A stretch of 64,000 bases of DNA from Dichetophora obliterata (lineage: Eukaryota; Arthropoda; Insecta; Diptera; Sciomyzidae). Positions 1 to 11,824 of this stretch are shown here, in pieces (the first letter of the stretch is position 1; each line of letters begins with the position of its first letter). The notes beneath the pieces were generated by a model. That model was not told the DNA's origin, did no database searches, and was given only the letters and a program-made list of their open reading frames with translations. The position numbers and the translations under genes are program-made. The DNA lies in NCBI GenBank assembly GCA_963920525.1, contig OY986435.1:94710000-94773999 (forward strand), given 5' to 3'.

Positions 1-300
1 TAACTTTTGATTGGTAAGAGATATTTGGAAAATTTTTCTCTTAAATTATTGCGAAAGCGTGAATATAAAAACAACATTTTTTAAAAACTTTCATTGTTAG
101 CTGTATTATTTCATTGAAAGCTGCTAAAAAATACGTAAATTCAAATAAAAAAAAAATTCCATAATTTTTATTTGCAAAATTTCGAAGTCTTTTTACAAAA
201 TTCTCTATGAAGAAATTTATATGAAAAAATTCTAAGTGTTTTGATATAATTTTGTATGGATTCGAGATCTCGTATTCATTATACCCCACGTTTAAAAAAC
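1..300. other. AT-rich DNA without recognisable gene
   Basis: No protein with a recognisable domain is encoded on either strand. The open frame covering this part on the minus strand has low-complexity, AT-driven composition and overlaps the repeat at 301-430. Confidence 0.5.
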
Positions 301-430
301 GTAACAGGGGTATATTAACTTTGTCACTCCGTTTGTAACGCCGATAAAGAGGAGTAGCCAGTATAGAAAAGTATGTATATATATTCTTGATCAGCATCAC
401 CTCCTGAGTCGATTTAGCCATGGCCGTCTG
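301..430 (+). repeat. Dispersed repeat with the 'cttgatcagcat' block (copy 1)
   Basis: A block reading roughly 'tatattcttgatcagcatc', followed by 'gagtcgat...agccatg.ccgtctgt', occurs here, at about 32865-32935 on the same strand, and at 34381-34440 on the opposite strand. It is therefore a dispersed repeat and not a unique gene region. In the other two places it lies in the inner arms of the long-inverted-repeat element at 31564-40253, so this copy may be an isolated piece of that family. Confidence 0.6.
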
Positions 431-530
431 TGGTCACGTTAACAGCCGTAATTTTTAATCGTAACGAAATTCAATATATAAGCTTTTATTCAAAAATGGA
501 GGTCAAGTTCGAAAATGAGCCAAATCGGAT

Positions 531-980
531 GAAAACCACGCCTACCTCCCATACAAAGTAACTTAACCAAAACAGTAAAATATCTTTAAAATCCACAAAA
601 ATTAATATAATGACTTCAAATTTTGCACAGCGTCTTTAATATTTATTATAAACTTTGAGTATGAAATTTGTAAAAACGGGACGAAAACCATGCCTACCTC
701 CCTTACAAAGTGACTTACCCAAAACGGTAAAATCTCTTTCAATTCCACAAAAACTAATCTAATAATTTAAAATTTTGCACATAAGCTTTAACCTTTAATA
801 TGCATTTTTAGTATAAAATTTGTAAAATTGGAATAAAAATCACATACAAAGTGAGTTCACCAAATTGGTAAAATCTCTTTCAATGCCACAAAAATTAATT
901 AATGAATTTTACACAAAACCTTCAACAATTAATTTAAACTTTAGGTATGAAATTTTAAAAAATCGTCGTCCGTGGGAGTA
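531..980 (+). repeat. Tandem repeat, about 150 bp period, three copies
   Basis: Three imperfect copies start near 531, 683 and 831. Each has the order 'gcctacctcc..tacaaagt', 'aaaacggtaaaatctctttcaa', 'ccacaaaaa.taat', 'aattttgcaca' and 'gtatgaaatttgtaaaa'. Single related copies are at about 33010-33110 and 57220-57350, so the monomer is also dispersed. Confidence 0.75.
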
Positions 981-1544
981 TTTTAACTTCGGCCCAGTCG
1001 AAGATAATTCCTTACTAGTTTTTTCAATTCCTTGTAAAAATTTTTTTTAAACATTTTTAAAAATAAATCAGTTATTTTTAGTTCGCTGTTATTATTACAT
1101 GTTTTAAGCAAAAAAAAATTTTAAATATAAAATAGAAAAAAGTTTATAAATAAAAAAACATTTTGGACTTTGGTCCAAAAAATTTTATAAAAAAACCTAT
1201 GTTTTAAAGCAACACAACAAAAAAATTATTTTGTCCCGGTTTTGGTTTGAACCCACGACCATGAATAGATCTCATTCTTAATGATGCAATTAAGCGACGA
1301 AAACTAAGCAACTGGATAATCTCATGGACTTACAATCACGCGGCCGAGGTTCAATTCTCCAGATGGTAGTAATTTTTCAATTTAATTTAATGTTAATAAT
1401 AAAAATGCTTGCAGTTTTTCGCTAGTATAAAAATCATAATTTTCATAAGATGCTGTTTAAAATCTTAAAAAATGTGGGTTTTTTTTTGCAAAAAAATTGT
1501 TGGCAAATATCTTATGTTTTAGGCAGTTCGAGAAGGATTCGATA
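981..1544. other. AT-rich DNA with tRNA-like promoter boxes
   Basis: Mostly low-complexity A/T. Around 1225-1370 there are two B-box-like strings: 'GGGTTCAAACC' on the minus strand and 'AGGTTCAATTCTCC' on the plus strand. The plus copy is preceded by an A-box-like 'TAAGCAACTGG'. No cloverleaf could be folded by eye, so this is more likely a tRNA-derived SINE relic than a tRNA gene. Confidence 0.3.
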
Positions 1545-1660
1545 TTTTTAATTAACGAATCGTTTTCTCGTACTTTTCAACGAATCGTTTTTTCGGACTC
1601 GTTAACGAATCGTTTTCTCGGACTCATTAACGAATCGTATTCTCGGACTCGTTAACGAAT
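1545..1660 (+). repeat. 25-bp minisatellite
   Basis: About four and a half copies of a unit close to 'actcgttaacgaatcg' plus 'ttttctcgg' lie head to tail. The units starting near 1572, 1597, 1621 and 1646 differ by a few bases. Inverted fragments ('cgttaacgat', 'gtccgagaat') follow to about 1740, so the array sits in a partly palindromic region. Confidence 0.75.
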
Positions 1661-2102
1661 GGTGATTTTCTTCCGTTCGCGTATTCAAAAACGATTCGAA
1701 AATGATAATCGTTAACGATTAAAATGTCCGAGAATGCGGATTCGTTTCGAATTCGTTTATCTTATTGGGTATCTATACAATCTATCTATACTATTAAAAG
1801 CGTTGTGACACTGCACGGATGTTTGACAATCACGCGAGAACCACTGAACCTATTTAGACGATTAGGTACCAAACGATTAGTTATTTCAACGAAATCATGA
1901 TGGGTTATTAATATTTTGCCACTTTTCACGTCTACAATATGCTAAAAATGCTATATTTCAGACGGTTATTGTCGTGCAAGACTAAAATTTTGTAATTTTT
2001 TTTGTGTGGTTACTTTCGGCAGCAGTACTAAAAATGTGTTTCACCGCCCCCTTTAACTCCCAAAAATCAATGAAAATGCTATATTCCAAACGGTTTTGGT
2101 TG

Positions 2103-3415
2103 TACAGGGTTGCCAATATTCGAAGCGCCCATCTGGCAACACTGTAACTTTCCGCAGTGATGCCAAATCGACTAATGACATACCGCGTTTGAAGCATCAT
2201 TCCAAGCAAATGTTTACAATGGAACAGTACACGCCACGCGAACGCTCTAAAATTGTTGAAATTTACATTCAACAAAACAAGTCAATAGTGAAAACTCAAC
2301 GTGCTTTCAAAAAAATAAATAAAGTGAAAAGTGCGCCTTCCAAGAAAGCAATTTATCGTTTGTATGAAAGATTTACAACTGGTAATACTCTTGGTAACCC
2401 AAAGAGGCCAAATAAAAAGCGACCAAGGCGATCGGATGAGAATATTGCAGCCGTACGAGCCAGTATTGAGCAGTCACCAACAACATCCCAAAATCGCCGT
2501 TCTCAGCAGCTCGGCATTCCCCGATCCACTTTACAACGCATTTTACGTGTTGATTTGAATTTGTTTCCGTACAAAATTCAATTGGTAAATAAATTGTTGC
2601 CTACCGATAAGCCACGTCGATTGGAATGGGCCCAAAGAGTCATCGAAATGGCTGAAGAAGACGAGCAATTTTGGCATAAAATTATCATGAGCGATGAAGC
2701 TCATTTTCAGTTGAACGGAACGGTAAACAAACAAAATTGCCGTATTTATGCCACTGAAAATCCACAAGAGATTCAAGAGGTACCTCTTCACGATGCAAAA
2801 GTCACTGTTTGGTGCGGCGTTTGTGCTAAAATGCTCATTGGGCCGTTCTTTTTCGAAGATGATAATGGCCACAGAGTTACTGTCAATCAGGAGCGTTATC
2901 GCGATATGATAAACAATTTTTTCATGCCAATCGTTCGTCGAAAGCGTATCAGGCACTACTGGTTTCAACAAGACGGCGCGCCACCACACACAAGCCGCAC
3001 TACAATCGATTTTTTCAAGCAAATTTGTTCCCTGGCCGTTTGATGTCAAAAAATGGTGATTTCGATTGGCCGCCAAGATCACCAGATTTAACGCCTCCAG
3101 ACTTCTTTTTGTGGGGTTATTTGAAATCAAAGGTTTACGTCAACAAGCCAAAGACCCTAGAAGAGCTGAAAACCAACATCCGTCAAGAAATAACCGCCAT
3201 TCCCATCGAAATGTTGAAGAAAACCATGGAAAATGCTGCAAAACGGGCACAATATGTCGTAGAGGCCAATGGCGACCATTTACGAGATATCATATTCAAG
3301 AAATAATGTAAGCAAATCTACTTGAACCCAATTAAATGATATTCATGACGAACAGACAAAAAATTGTGGTTTCTTTGATTTATTTAAAAATAAAATGGGC
3401 GCTTCGAATACTGTA
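2103..3415 (+). mobile_element. DD41D (rosa-like) mariner inserted in the Helitron
   Basis: TA dinucleotides flank the ends at 2103-2104 and 3414-3415. The inverted ends share TACAG and 'TATTCGAAGCGCCCAT'. The left end carries about eight extra bases between these two blocks that the right end lacks. The element encloses one transposase gene. It lies wholly inside the Helitron at 1785-3785, so it inserted later. Confidence 0.85.
2219..3306 (+). pseudogene. Mariner-family transposase, DD41D type, one frameshift
   Basis: This would encode a cut-and-paste transposase of about 360 residues that acts on the ends of the surrounding mariner. The start chosen is the ATG of MEQYTPRER. The N-terminal third is a helix-turn-helix domain. 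The catalytic domain shows the first Asp in MSDEAHF, the second in FQQDGAPPHTS, and the third in SPDLTPPDFFLWGYLK. The spacing from the second to the third Asp is 41 residues (or 42, depending on how the break is read). This points to the DD41D group, known from the rosa elements of Ceratitis, and away from DD34D mariners or DD34E Tc1. The frame is otherwise open to a stop at 3304-3306, but it shifts at about 3020-3028, just after the DFFKQ segment. This copy therefore cannot make an intact enzyme. With only one lesion it is a fairly young copy. Confidence 0.85.
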
Positions 3416-3785
3416 TAATACTAAAGTTTTTGAGATGTAGCCAAAAGTTTGAAGAATACATTCATATTCAGAATCTAAGTTAAAAAATTACATTTTTTAA
3501 TTAAAAATTTAATAAGTTCTTACCAAAATGTTTTATAATCCTGTTATGCAGGACTTATTGAAAAATAAATATATAGAAAAAGCCAAGCAACTTTACGTCA
3601 TCATAACAATTACTGTTTAAAGAAGGTAATTCAAATTAAATAAAATAGATTTTTAATATTTATACCATTTTTAATTATTAAACTTTTTGATTTGCATTTG
3701 AAGATAAAAAAAATAATTTCATTTTAAGATTTCAAATTAATATTTAATATTTTTATCGCAGGCGAAGCAGCGGGTATTTGCTAGT

Positions 3786-6700
3786 TATGAAATAAACACC
3801 TACTGAAAAAATAGTTAAATAAATTAAAAAAACAAATTAAAATATTGAAATTATTTGAACTTTGAAAGTTTTTGTATGGAAATAAAATAAAAAAATCTTT
3901 AATCTGATCGCAAAAATTGAAAATTTATGGATGCATATTGGAAAAGATTTTTTCGGCCTATAATTTCTAACAGTTTAATTTTTTACAACTATAACACCAT
4001 CCAATATATTTACGAAAAACATGATTTCTGGAGGTTATTTAAAAATAGTTTAGCTCACTGGCTGTTACCGTGACAGCCTACATATTTTGGGAATCGTCAC
4101 AAAATATATCCAGGTTCATTTTTAAACGGTGGCATCGATAACTTTTTTTTCTGTAGAGAATGGAAAAATTTTATTTATCCTAAAATTTCGCTAAAAACAA
4201 GGAAAATCGTAAATTTTTTGAAAAGAGAACTAAAAACTATTTTAATATTTTTTTTTTAAATCACGGTCTGGCAAATATTGTAAAGTATATGTGTAAAATT
4301 TCGAATTGATTGGTGGAAATTTGTTTAAGTTATGATGCACGCCTTTTATAAAAATGCTGTTTTGAGAAAAACACGTTCAATATTTTGGGCTTGATGGAAG
4401 CCGACTGCAGCTTTCAAACGGCTTCGAATTTCACTTTAAATTTTTAACAGCATATTTTTAAGATGTTTCTGAATTAGCTTACCGATGTTTCAAAATTTGG
4501 AAGCAAACTTAAGTTTCATTTAGGCCGTAATTTCTGCTGGGTATGTTGTAATGCTAGTGAATATGAGAACATGCAAGAAAAAGCAGATCTCACTTTGAAT
4601 AAAAAGAAATCAGAAATACTGGAGAAAAAACTCCAGTTAATCGTAGTTCTGAGATATTTAAAAAATTGAGTTATTTCAATCAAAAATCGGGTAGAGTTCT
4701 ACTAACTATTCGTGCTGTGCTGACAAGAATATTGTCGAAAAATCAAATCAAATTCGTTTCAAAACCACCTTTCGTTTATTCAGAGGCAAGTTTTTTTCTA
4801 TATTTATACTTCATACAAAAATATCGACATTAATTTACTTGCGAAATAATACAAGTTGGGTTTTTGTCTTAAATTCTTTGAAGATGTCCAATAGTATTCT
4901 GAATGTTATAAAGTTTTTAAAAAATCCTTGAATAATTCTCATCGGAAAAATTTTGCTGGAATTCCTTTGAAAATAATGAAGATATTTATGTATATAATCT
5001 GCAAAGTTTGTTAATGATGATAATTTATCTTCAAATGATGTTAGAGTTAGTTTGACACTATTTTTAAAAAGAAATCCTTATATCGTTTTTATTTGTGCTT
5101 AGTTTCTATTTAGTGTAAAAACCAAGTGTAAATTTTTTGTTGAAAAAAAAATTACAATAGATGTCAATACAACTAAAATTTCCCTTAAAGGTTGTTTATG
5201 TGCCGAAATTTTTCACTTTCAAATTTTCATCACCAATTTCATCAAAAATAAAATTATTTTAAATTTGTGCAAAAATCAATAGTTTTTAAAGCTCTCAAAA
5301 TTCAGAGTTTATAATGAATAAAAATAATTTTAAAAAAATTTGCATAATAATGCAAATCATCAGCAGATTGTAATCATACGGAATGTCAAAAAAGTTGTCG
5401 TTAGGTAGAGACATTTAATACAAACAACATAGACAATAGGATATCTTTAAATTGTCATAGTGCATGACTTAAGGATCACTATGAACTGTAAATAATAACT
5501 AAGAACTAAATAATAAATTTCGCATCGACCTCGCAATAGCTTGCTCTTTTTTATACCTTCTTGTCAATTTTGTTTGTGTTAAAAAAAATTTCATGGGGCC
5601 CGAACCTAGCTCCTTGGGCCTGGGCATATGTATGTATGTTTCTAATAAATTTAGATAAGACTCCGAACAACTACTTTTTGTGTAGTTAAATTTTGTTATA
5701 TTTGCCTATTTTCTTTAATCTCATAAGCATATGAGATCAATAGTTACCAAGAGAAAGAAATCAAAATAAAACTATGGTTTCTCCAGTGTAAATGATTTTC
5801 TTAAAAATTACAACTGCTTGCCCAATTATGTGAGTAACCTTTTGGATTATTTCCTGACAGCGAAATTATTCTACTGAATTACATTAATGTATACAAACCT
5901 GTTTGATAATACCATTAAATTTTTGTCAAAACCATCTAACTCATTTATATAGCGCATTATTTTCTGAAAAATAATTCCGACCTCACAGAATTTCGATTCT
6001 GACCTGAATTTACAGACCTCTTTTGAGCTGAGAAAAACTGCAACATTTTTTTTATTTGATATTGGCTGCACTGTTGTTTTGAATTCCGATCTATTTACGA
6101 TTGAGGTTGTGTATAGTGCCGACTGCATGGAATTTTTGCAAATATTAATCGAGCTGTTCAGTTTTATTAAAACTAACCACTTTAATCAAAATTGTTTTGG
6201 ATTCAATTTAAAAAAATTTTCAAAATTGCAATTTTTTGCTTCTCGCAATTGTCACAGCACATAATATTAATGTCAAAATTATTATTTTTTTTTTTGTTTT
6301 TATGTTACTAGAGAGCAGAATGCAGAACAGTGTTATCACTTTAAAATATTTAATAGTAGAAAATTGAGTCTCAAAAAAGTGGTAGATTTGGAACGAGAGT
6401 GCTCTATTTTTTGCATAAAAAACACATTTGAAATCATTTCATATACTTAACAATTTTCAAAATTAGTATTTTCTGCTTAAAGCTTTAAGTTTTATTGAAG
6501 CAAGAAGACATTGAAAACAATATTGCATTTATCATAAAAATAACGTTTTTTAATGCAACATATTCAAAGTAAATATAAAGTTAATCAGCCCTATCATGAA
6601 TAATTTTTCACGCGGAATCGAAAAAAGGAATTTTCATTTTTAAGATAAAGCTCAAGAACATTTTGGAAATTTTTAATGCAAATTTGTTCATCAACAGCTT

Positions 6701-7370
6701 ATCAACAAATTTGCATTCTATTCAAAATTTCTAAAATGTTCTGACATGCCAACAAATTTATTCACAATGAAAAAATTCAAATATTTAACATAGTTCAATA
6801 AATATTGAAGCAAAAAAAAAGGTATGACTAAAATTAAAAAGTGGTAGATTATTGGATATTGAAAATAGTGGGTGGTAAAAGTGGTAAGGTGGCAAAACTG
6901 ATGCAGAACCGCTGAATTTTACAGGTCAGAAAATTTTGCATTTGTTATACTTTACGGTCAGATTTTTCGAGAAAAAAACACGATTTATTATGAGGTAAAA
7001 CATTTTTTTCGAAAAGAACGGAAAAGTGTAGAACTCTTGAAGAGGTCAGAAAAAATGCAAAATTTTTTCCAGACAAGAATTCGCTATTAGTGAAGGTTAA
7101 AACTTACATTCCACGATTTGGTCTGCAGATCCTAACCTTTTTTAGAATTTTCATCTTAAAAAAGTTCGATTTGAGTGTCACATATGTCACAATGGTAATT
7201 GGGTCCAATGCATCTGCTTCGCTATTTTTTTTCAAATACGCGGACCTATCCGCCTGAAGTTTATAAAATAACTTGAATTTGTGAAAATACACTTACTCAA
7301 TTCTCTTTATTATCAACAATAACATGAGCATTACAACTTGTTTAACAAAAACACCGTGTAACATTTATAG
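3786..7370. other. Long AT-rich stretch; probable intron or upstream DNA of VPS35L
   Basis: No domain-bearing frame was found on either strand. There is a small palindrome 'ggctgttaccgtgacagcc' near 4060-4080 and a partial MITE at 6586-6750. Because the first visible VPS35L exon begins mid-protein with an acceptor-like 'tttatag', some or all of this stretch may be intron. I could not find the preceding exon. Confidence 0.4.
6586..6750 (+). repeat. Partial MITE, same family as 62683-62909
   Basis: The sequence from 'aatcagccctatcatgaat' through 'ttttcacgcggaatcg' and 'aagataaagctcaagaaca' matches the reverse complement of the right end of the MITE near 62870-62909. The opposite terminus is not present in matching form, so the copy appears truncated. 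Confidence 0.6.
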
Positions 7371-9115
7371 ATAACAGATGTCAACAGATTACTGGGAGAG
7401 ATAAATACACGCATGACCCAAGGCAAAGCCTATGAAAAACATTATACCCAATTGCAGACAATTGTTGCCAAGATTGTACGCCACTTTCAGGATATGGAAC
7501 AGCTTTTAATACAGGTTTAAGCTAAACTAATCAGTTATTTTATTTTATCTGATAATTTTCGCTACCAATAAAGGAAAACTTTTTGCCAGTGGTTGATCTC
7601 TTTCACAAGGAATCCATACGCATAGAGGTGTGCAAAAACATATTGAATACCTATAAACGTAAAACAGAAAACTGCAGTAATGGTGGCGTATCCGATGCAG
7701 TGGTTACAAATGCACTCATGCACATCGGAAAGACTTTAAATGACTCTGTGACGTAAGATAAAAAAAAACATTACAGTACAAAATGTGGTAAGATTCCAAC
7801 TATTGCTTATAGCGCTCTCACCGGCGAAGATGAACGTCGTCAGATAAGTCAGCTCATCAGCAATTTTATACGAAAGGTCAACTTTGGACGTGATTTCGAG
7901 CAACAGCTGGCATTCTACGTTGAGGCGCGTGGGAATTTTGCTAATTTAGATGCAGTGAATGCGACCTTGGTGCATTGTGTCAATAAGTTAACCATTGAAA
8001 CGCTACGCATCGTTAATGGTCAGCATACACGTAAAACAGCTACTTTTGTCAGAGCCTGCATTGCCAATTGCTTTATCACAATACCCAGTATAGCGTCGGT
8101 ACAGGTACAAATGGATTTGTATTTGCTAAGCGGTCAGGTAGCTCTGCTGAATTTATGCTTGGGACAAGGTAAAGTTTTAGTACTACATATTTTTTAAAAT
8201 AGATTTTTATACAATACCTGTCGCTTAGCTGATGCATGTTTTGAGGCTGCTCTGCAGTTGGTCTCGGAATTACCACGCAGCATCGAAGTTGAAGGCAAAC
8301 TTCGCAACACTGAGTCGTATTTGGTGGATTATTTATGCAATATGCTTGCGACGCTGGTGGTCATACCGGTATGTCATCTAAAACTTAATTTTGTTCTATT
8401 TATAAGTTATATTTCCTATCCTCTTTCCAGGATAGTCCAGAGCAAGGAGTTTTATACTTACTGCGTCTGTTGCTGGATGTTTTGAAACGTTTTCCATTTG
8501 ATTTGTACAGTGCGGGACCCATCAAAGTTTATCTGCATGCGCTAGACATGCTCTACGTACAAAGTCTGGAAGTGTTTCCATATCACATACCTAATGGTAA
8601 GTTACCGCGAAGGATGACGTGTTTAACGTAAAAACTACCTTCACCACAAATACTTGACATTCCCATAGTTGTGTCTAACGATGAACTTTATGGACACGAT
8701 CCAAAATTTCTGGCCGAAATAGATAATTTGTGCGCTCAGGTAGTTGAGCAGATACTAAGTCAGCTGAAATCCTTGGGTGTTGCAAATCAGATGCGCTCTC
8801 AGGCCACACACTCACTAGAAATATTCCTACGCATTGTACGCTATGCCGATCTCAGTAAAGAAGCCACATTCCATCTAGCCCTAAACCTCTGGCTATTAAC
8901 ACTTAAGCATGAAAACCAAATTGATGCCAAATTAATTGTAAGCGAAATAATACAATAAGAGTATGTATATTTGCTTTTGTATTGACATATATTCAATATT
9001 TCAGCCGAAAACTTTGAGGACGGTGGAGGAAATTTACGACAACATTTGTAAAGTTAACAGCGATCACCGCGCTCAAAGTCTGGCGGCTCTGCTGCAGCAC
9101 ATGCGCAGCAAATAG
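7371..9115 (+). CDS. Vps35l: VPS35L orthologue (Retriever/Commander subunit), C-terminal exons
   Basis: Exons read 7371-7514, 7574-7752, 7813-8168, 8229-8368, 8431-8596, 8669-8937 and 9005-9115. All junctions are GT/AG and the phases match; the stop is TAG at 9113-9115. Together they encode about 454 residues. Hallmarks of VPS35L (C16orf62; fly CG8202) include ALTGEDERRQIS, NFGRDFEQQLAFYVEARGNF, TFVRACIANCFITIPS and LYLLSGQVALLNLCLGQADA. The protein is an alpha-solenoid, distantly related to retromer VPS35. In other animals it joins VPS26C and VPS29 to form Retriever, which recycles cargo from endosomes with the CCC complex. The human protein is roughly twice this length, so the N-terminal half is missing. 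The first exon start (7371, phase 0) is inferred from the acceptor 'tttatag'; 7378 is a less likely alternative. Introns are short (about 60-72 bases) and no exon is damaged, so I take this as a functional host gene. Confidence 0.9.
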
Positions 9116-9218
9116 ATTTATTTTATATTTGCAGCCCATATTAAAAATGCATTTAAATAAGCAGAACTATTTTATTATCAATCATAATCATAATATTAAA
9201 TTAAAATGTATAAAACTA

Positions 9219-9224
9219 AATAAA
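9219..9224 (+). promoter_or_regulatory. Likely polyadenylation signal of VPS35L
   Basis: AATAAA lies 104 bases after the VPS35L stop codon and is followed within about 35 bases by T/G-rich DNA ('gcgtttttagggtctttattgg'). This fits a short 3' UTR. No RNA evidence is available. Confidence 0.5.
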
Positions 9225-10099
9225 ATTTTAAAACAAGTTCATTTGCGTTTTTAGGGTCTTTATTGGCATTAAAAAAATTCTATTTAATTTCTTACTTATC
9301 CCCACTAGTTTTTATCAAGTCATATTATTTTTTGAAATTTTAGTCATTTTAATTTGTATGTGTTGTTGCTGCTCTCACATTGTATATCGAAGCATTTGCT
9401 TGTCATTACAACAAAGCATTTGCTACAAAGCTTGTTTTGATGATTATACTTTTAATTTTGTGTGGTATCAACAAATGTTTATTATTGACTTTTGTGAGTG
9501 TGTGTATGTGTGTATGAATTTTCAACTTTTGTTCAAAAACTTTTTAAAAATTAAATGCTAATTTAAATTGTTAATCAATACCGTTTTGTAAAAACTTCAA
9601 AGTTCAATAATTCAGTAGAAATTATTTTGTTCTGCTCTTGCTAGGCTACCCTGTTTTGAAACATTTGTAAGACATGAAAACATAATGCAGCTCCTTGCTC
9701 CATTATGAACATTATTTTTTAGTGCTTGCATTATTTTATTATGTATTATTTTTAAGTTGCTTGCCAAATAATTCTCATTTTAATAGTTTTTTTTTGGTAA
9801 TTGATAATTGTTTTATTTAAACACTTTCTACTAATTAAATGCAATATATATTTGAGGATCTTAATTTTATTAAATATATTTTATTTTTGCTTGGATGTAA
9901 TATGTAAAAATATATATGTAATAATTGTTATTTATACATGTAGCCTAAATTTGTGTCGCGTGTGTGTGTTTAGCTATGATTTATTTAAACAAAACGTTTG
10001 TTTGCAGAATAAATCTTGAAAAGCTAAATAAAGTGCTAAAAAATACTGAAAACGAGAGAAATGCATAGACGCTCTTCGTTTTATTTTTTACACCATTTC
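9225..10099. other. AT-rich intergenic DNA
   Basis: No gene or repeat family is recognised. There are short TG-rich runs near 9500 and 9960. The two small open frames here have no domain and look like chance frames in AT-rich DNA. Confidence 0.5.
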
Positions 10100-10272
10100 A
10101 AATTGTAAATTAAAAAAATCAACTGAAATTCAGAAAAGATCATTTGCATTTTAGAAAATATCAATTGCAATTTTTTTAAATACCACTTGAAATTGTGAAA
10201 AAAAACAACTGAATTCCGTAATCCATATGGAATTAAAAAAAAATCAATTAAAATTCAGAGACGAATTAATTA

Positions 10273-10468
10273 GGCAGGTTCTGCATTTCACTTCCGAGTG
10301 AAAATGAAATTGAATCATAATTGAATTCAAAATTTGGTGGTCTACATATCATTTTTTCGTTTTGTATTAATTTATTTTTTTAATTTATTAATATAATTAA
10401 TTGTATTAACGAAAAACACTGATATTTTCAATTTCACTTTCACTCGGAAGTGAAATGCAGAACCTGCC
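10273..10468. mobile_element. 196-bp MITE
   Basis: Near-perfect terminal inverted repeats of about 40 bp start 'GGCAGGTTCTGCATTTCACT'. The AT-rich centre encodes nothing. It interrupts the 20-bp minisatellite. No clear target-site duplication was seen. Confidence 0.8.
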
Positions 10469-10622
10469 CGAACAATATTTAGAAAATTTCAAAATATCAA
10501 ATTAAATGCAAAAACAACATATTATATTCTGAAAAGATCAATTGATTTTCAGAAATACCATTTGAAATTCAGAAAAGACCAATTGAAATTCAAAAATTCC
10601 ATTTGAAATTCAGAAAAAATTA

Positions 10623-10823
10623 AGGTTGACTTCGTAAAAGCATTTATGCATACATCAGTGTGTTTTAATTTGAATTGGATCAGAGCTTATTAACCAAAAC
10701 TGCGCAACTATCTATTTTTAAGAATATATTACTAGAGTTGCGCAGTTTTGGTTAATAATCTTCCTACCAATTAAAAATAAAACACACTGATGAATTGCAT
10801 AAATACGCTTACGAAGTCAGCCT
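10623..10823. mobile_element. Palindromic MITE, about 200 bp
   Basis: The two halves pair almost throughout. The left half runs 'AGGTTGACTTCGTAA...CATCAGTGTGTTTTA...TTATTAACCAAAACTGCGCAAC', and the right half is its reverse complement with a few changes. It interrupts the minisatellite of the foldback-like element. Confidence 0.75.
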
Positions 10824-10953
10824 AATTCATATTCAGAATATAATTCGAAATTCAGAAGGATCAATTGAAATTTAGAAAAGATCAACTGAAATTTAAAAAA
10901 GATCAATTGCAATTTTAAAATTTAATTTGAAATTCAGAAAAAATCAATTGATC

Positions 10954-11350
10954 AGGGGTTTTTGGAAACCGACACAGAATTGAAACAGAATCGGTTTTGA
11001 AAACGATATGGTGTCATGAAACAGACTCAGTTTTGCTATTTTCGAAGTAAGGCAAAATCAATTTCGAACATAAGCAAAACCGACAATTAAAACAGCTGTT
11101 TTGCCGACGGATAATTAATCTTTATTTTGTGTTGTTATTTAGTTTGCATTTACCCATATATGAATAACTGAACTGAACAACTGTCAGCTGCTCGTTTTAA
11201 AACCGACAGCCACATCGATAAATCGGTTTCTGTGACACCTAACACCTACACAAAACCAATTTCGAAAATGAAACCAGTTTCTAAATTCAAACTGAAATCT
11301 GTGTCGATTTCAAAACCGATTCTGACAATTTTCGGTTTCCATAAAACTGC
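10954..11350 (+). mobile_element. MITE with 'ttttggaaaccga' ends, copy 1
   Basis: The left end 'GGAAACCGACACAGAATTG' and the mirrored right end 'CAATTTTCGGTTTCC' form imperfect inverted repeats. Internal sequence ('cgaagtaaggcaaaatcaa', 'aacagctgttttgccg', 'tgcatttacccatatatgaa') recurs in the second copy at 16249-16725. A duplicate of the right end ('ttctgacaattatcggttt') is at 11557-11580. Confidence 0.7.
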
Positions 11351-11824
11351 TAGATATTCAGAATTCAATTTTAAATTCAGAAAAAAAATCAATTTAAATT
11401 TGGAAAACATCAATTCAAATTCAGAAAAGATTTATATAAATTAAAAAAGATAAAATTAAATTCAAAAATATCAATTTACATTCAAAACATATGAAATGTT
11501 ATTTAAACATTGAAATTTACATTATTACTAAACTATTATTGATCCAATACCATAATCATATTCTGACAATTATCGGTTTCCATAACACCCCGATATTTTC
11601 CGGGGCCTTACTCTGCAATGCGATTCGAAAAGCAAATGCGATTCGAAAACAGAATGACACCATGTATTAACATGGTTTTTTGACACATTTTTGATTAGTT
11701 CGAATTCAATGCAAACAAAAACAGCATTTTAAAGCAGAGGTAGAAGTTACTGCCATTAAGTAATCTTAAGTCATGTATTTACAAGGTGTGATTTTGTTTT
11801 CGAATCGCATTACAAAGCAGAGCT

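Larger units (their letters stand above)
1785..3785 (+). mobile_element. Non-autonomous Helitron, interrupted by a mariner
   Basis: The left end is 'TCTATACTATTAAAAGCG' with an A before it, followed by the 'cgcgagaaccactgaacc' motif typical of animal Helitron 5' ends. The right end is 'gcgaagcagcgggtatttg' then CTAGT, followed by a T. The TC...CTAGT ends and A/T target fit Helitron rules. Without the inserted mariner the element is about 0.7 kb and has no Rep/helicase coding, so it is non-autonomous. Confidence 0.8.

Noticed and set aside
1325..1360. tRNA gene at the plus-strand B box
   Set aside because: The A box is weak and no cloverleaf was found by eye; it is listed only as a possible SINE relic.
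2543..3130. 195-codon minus-strand frame
   Set aside because: It is antisense to the mariner transposase and shows no domain of its own.
10100..11520. CRISPR array (repeats of about 20 bp with spacing)
   Set aside because: The units are degenerate, spacing is irregular, there are no cas genes, and the setting is a eukaryotic genome. It fits a minisatellite arm.
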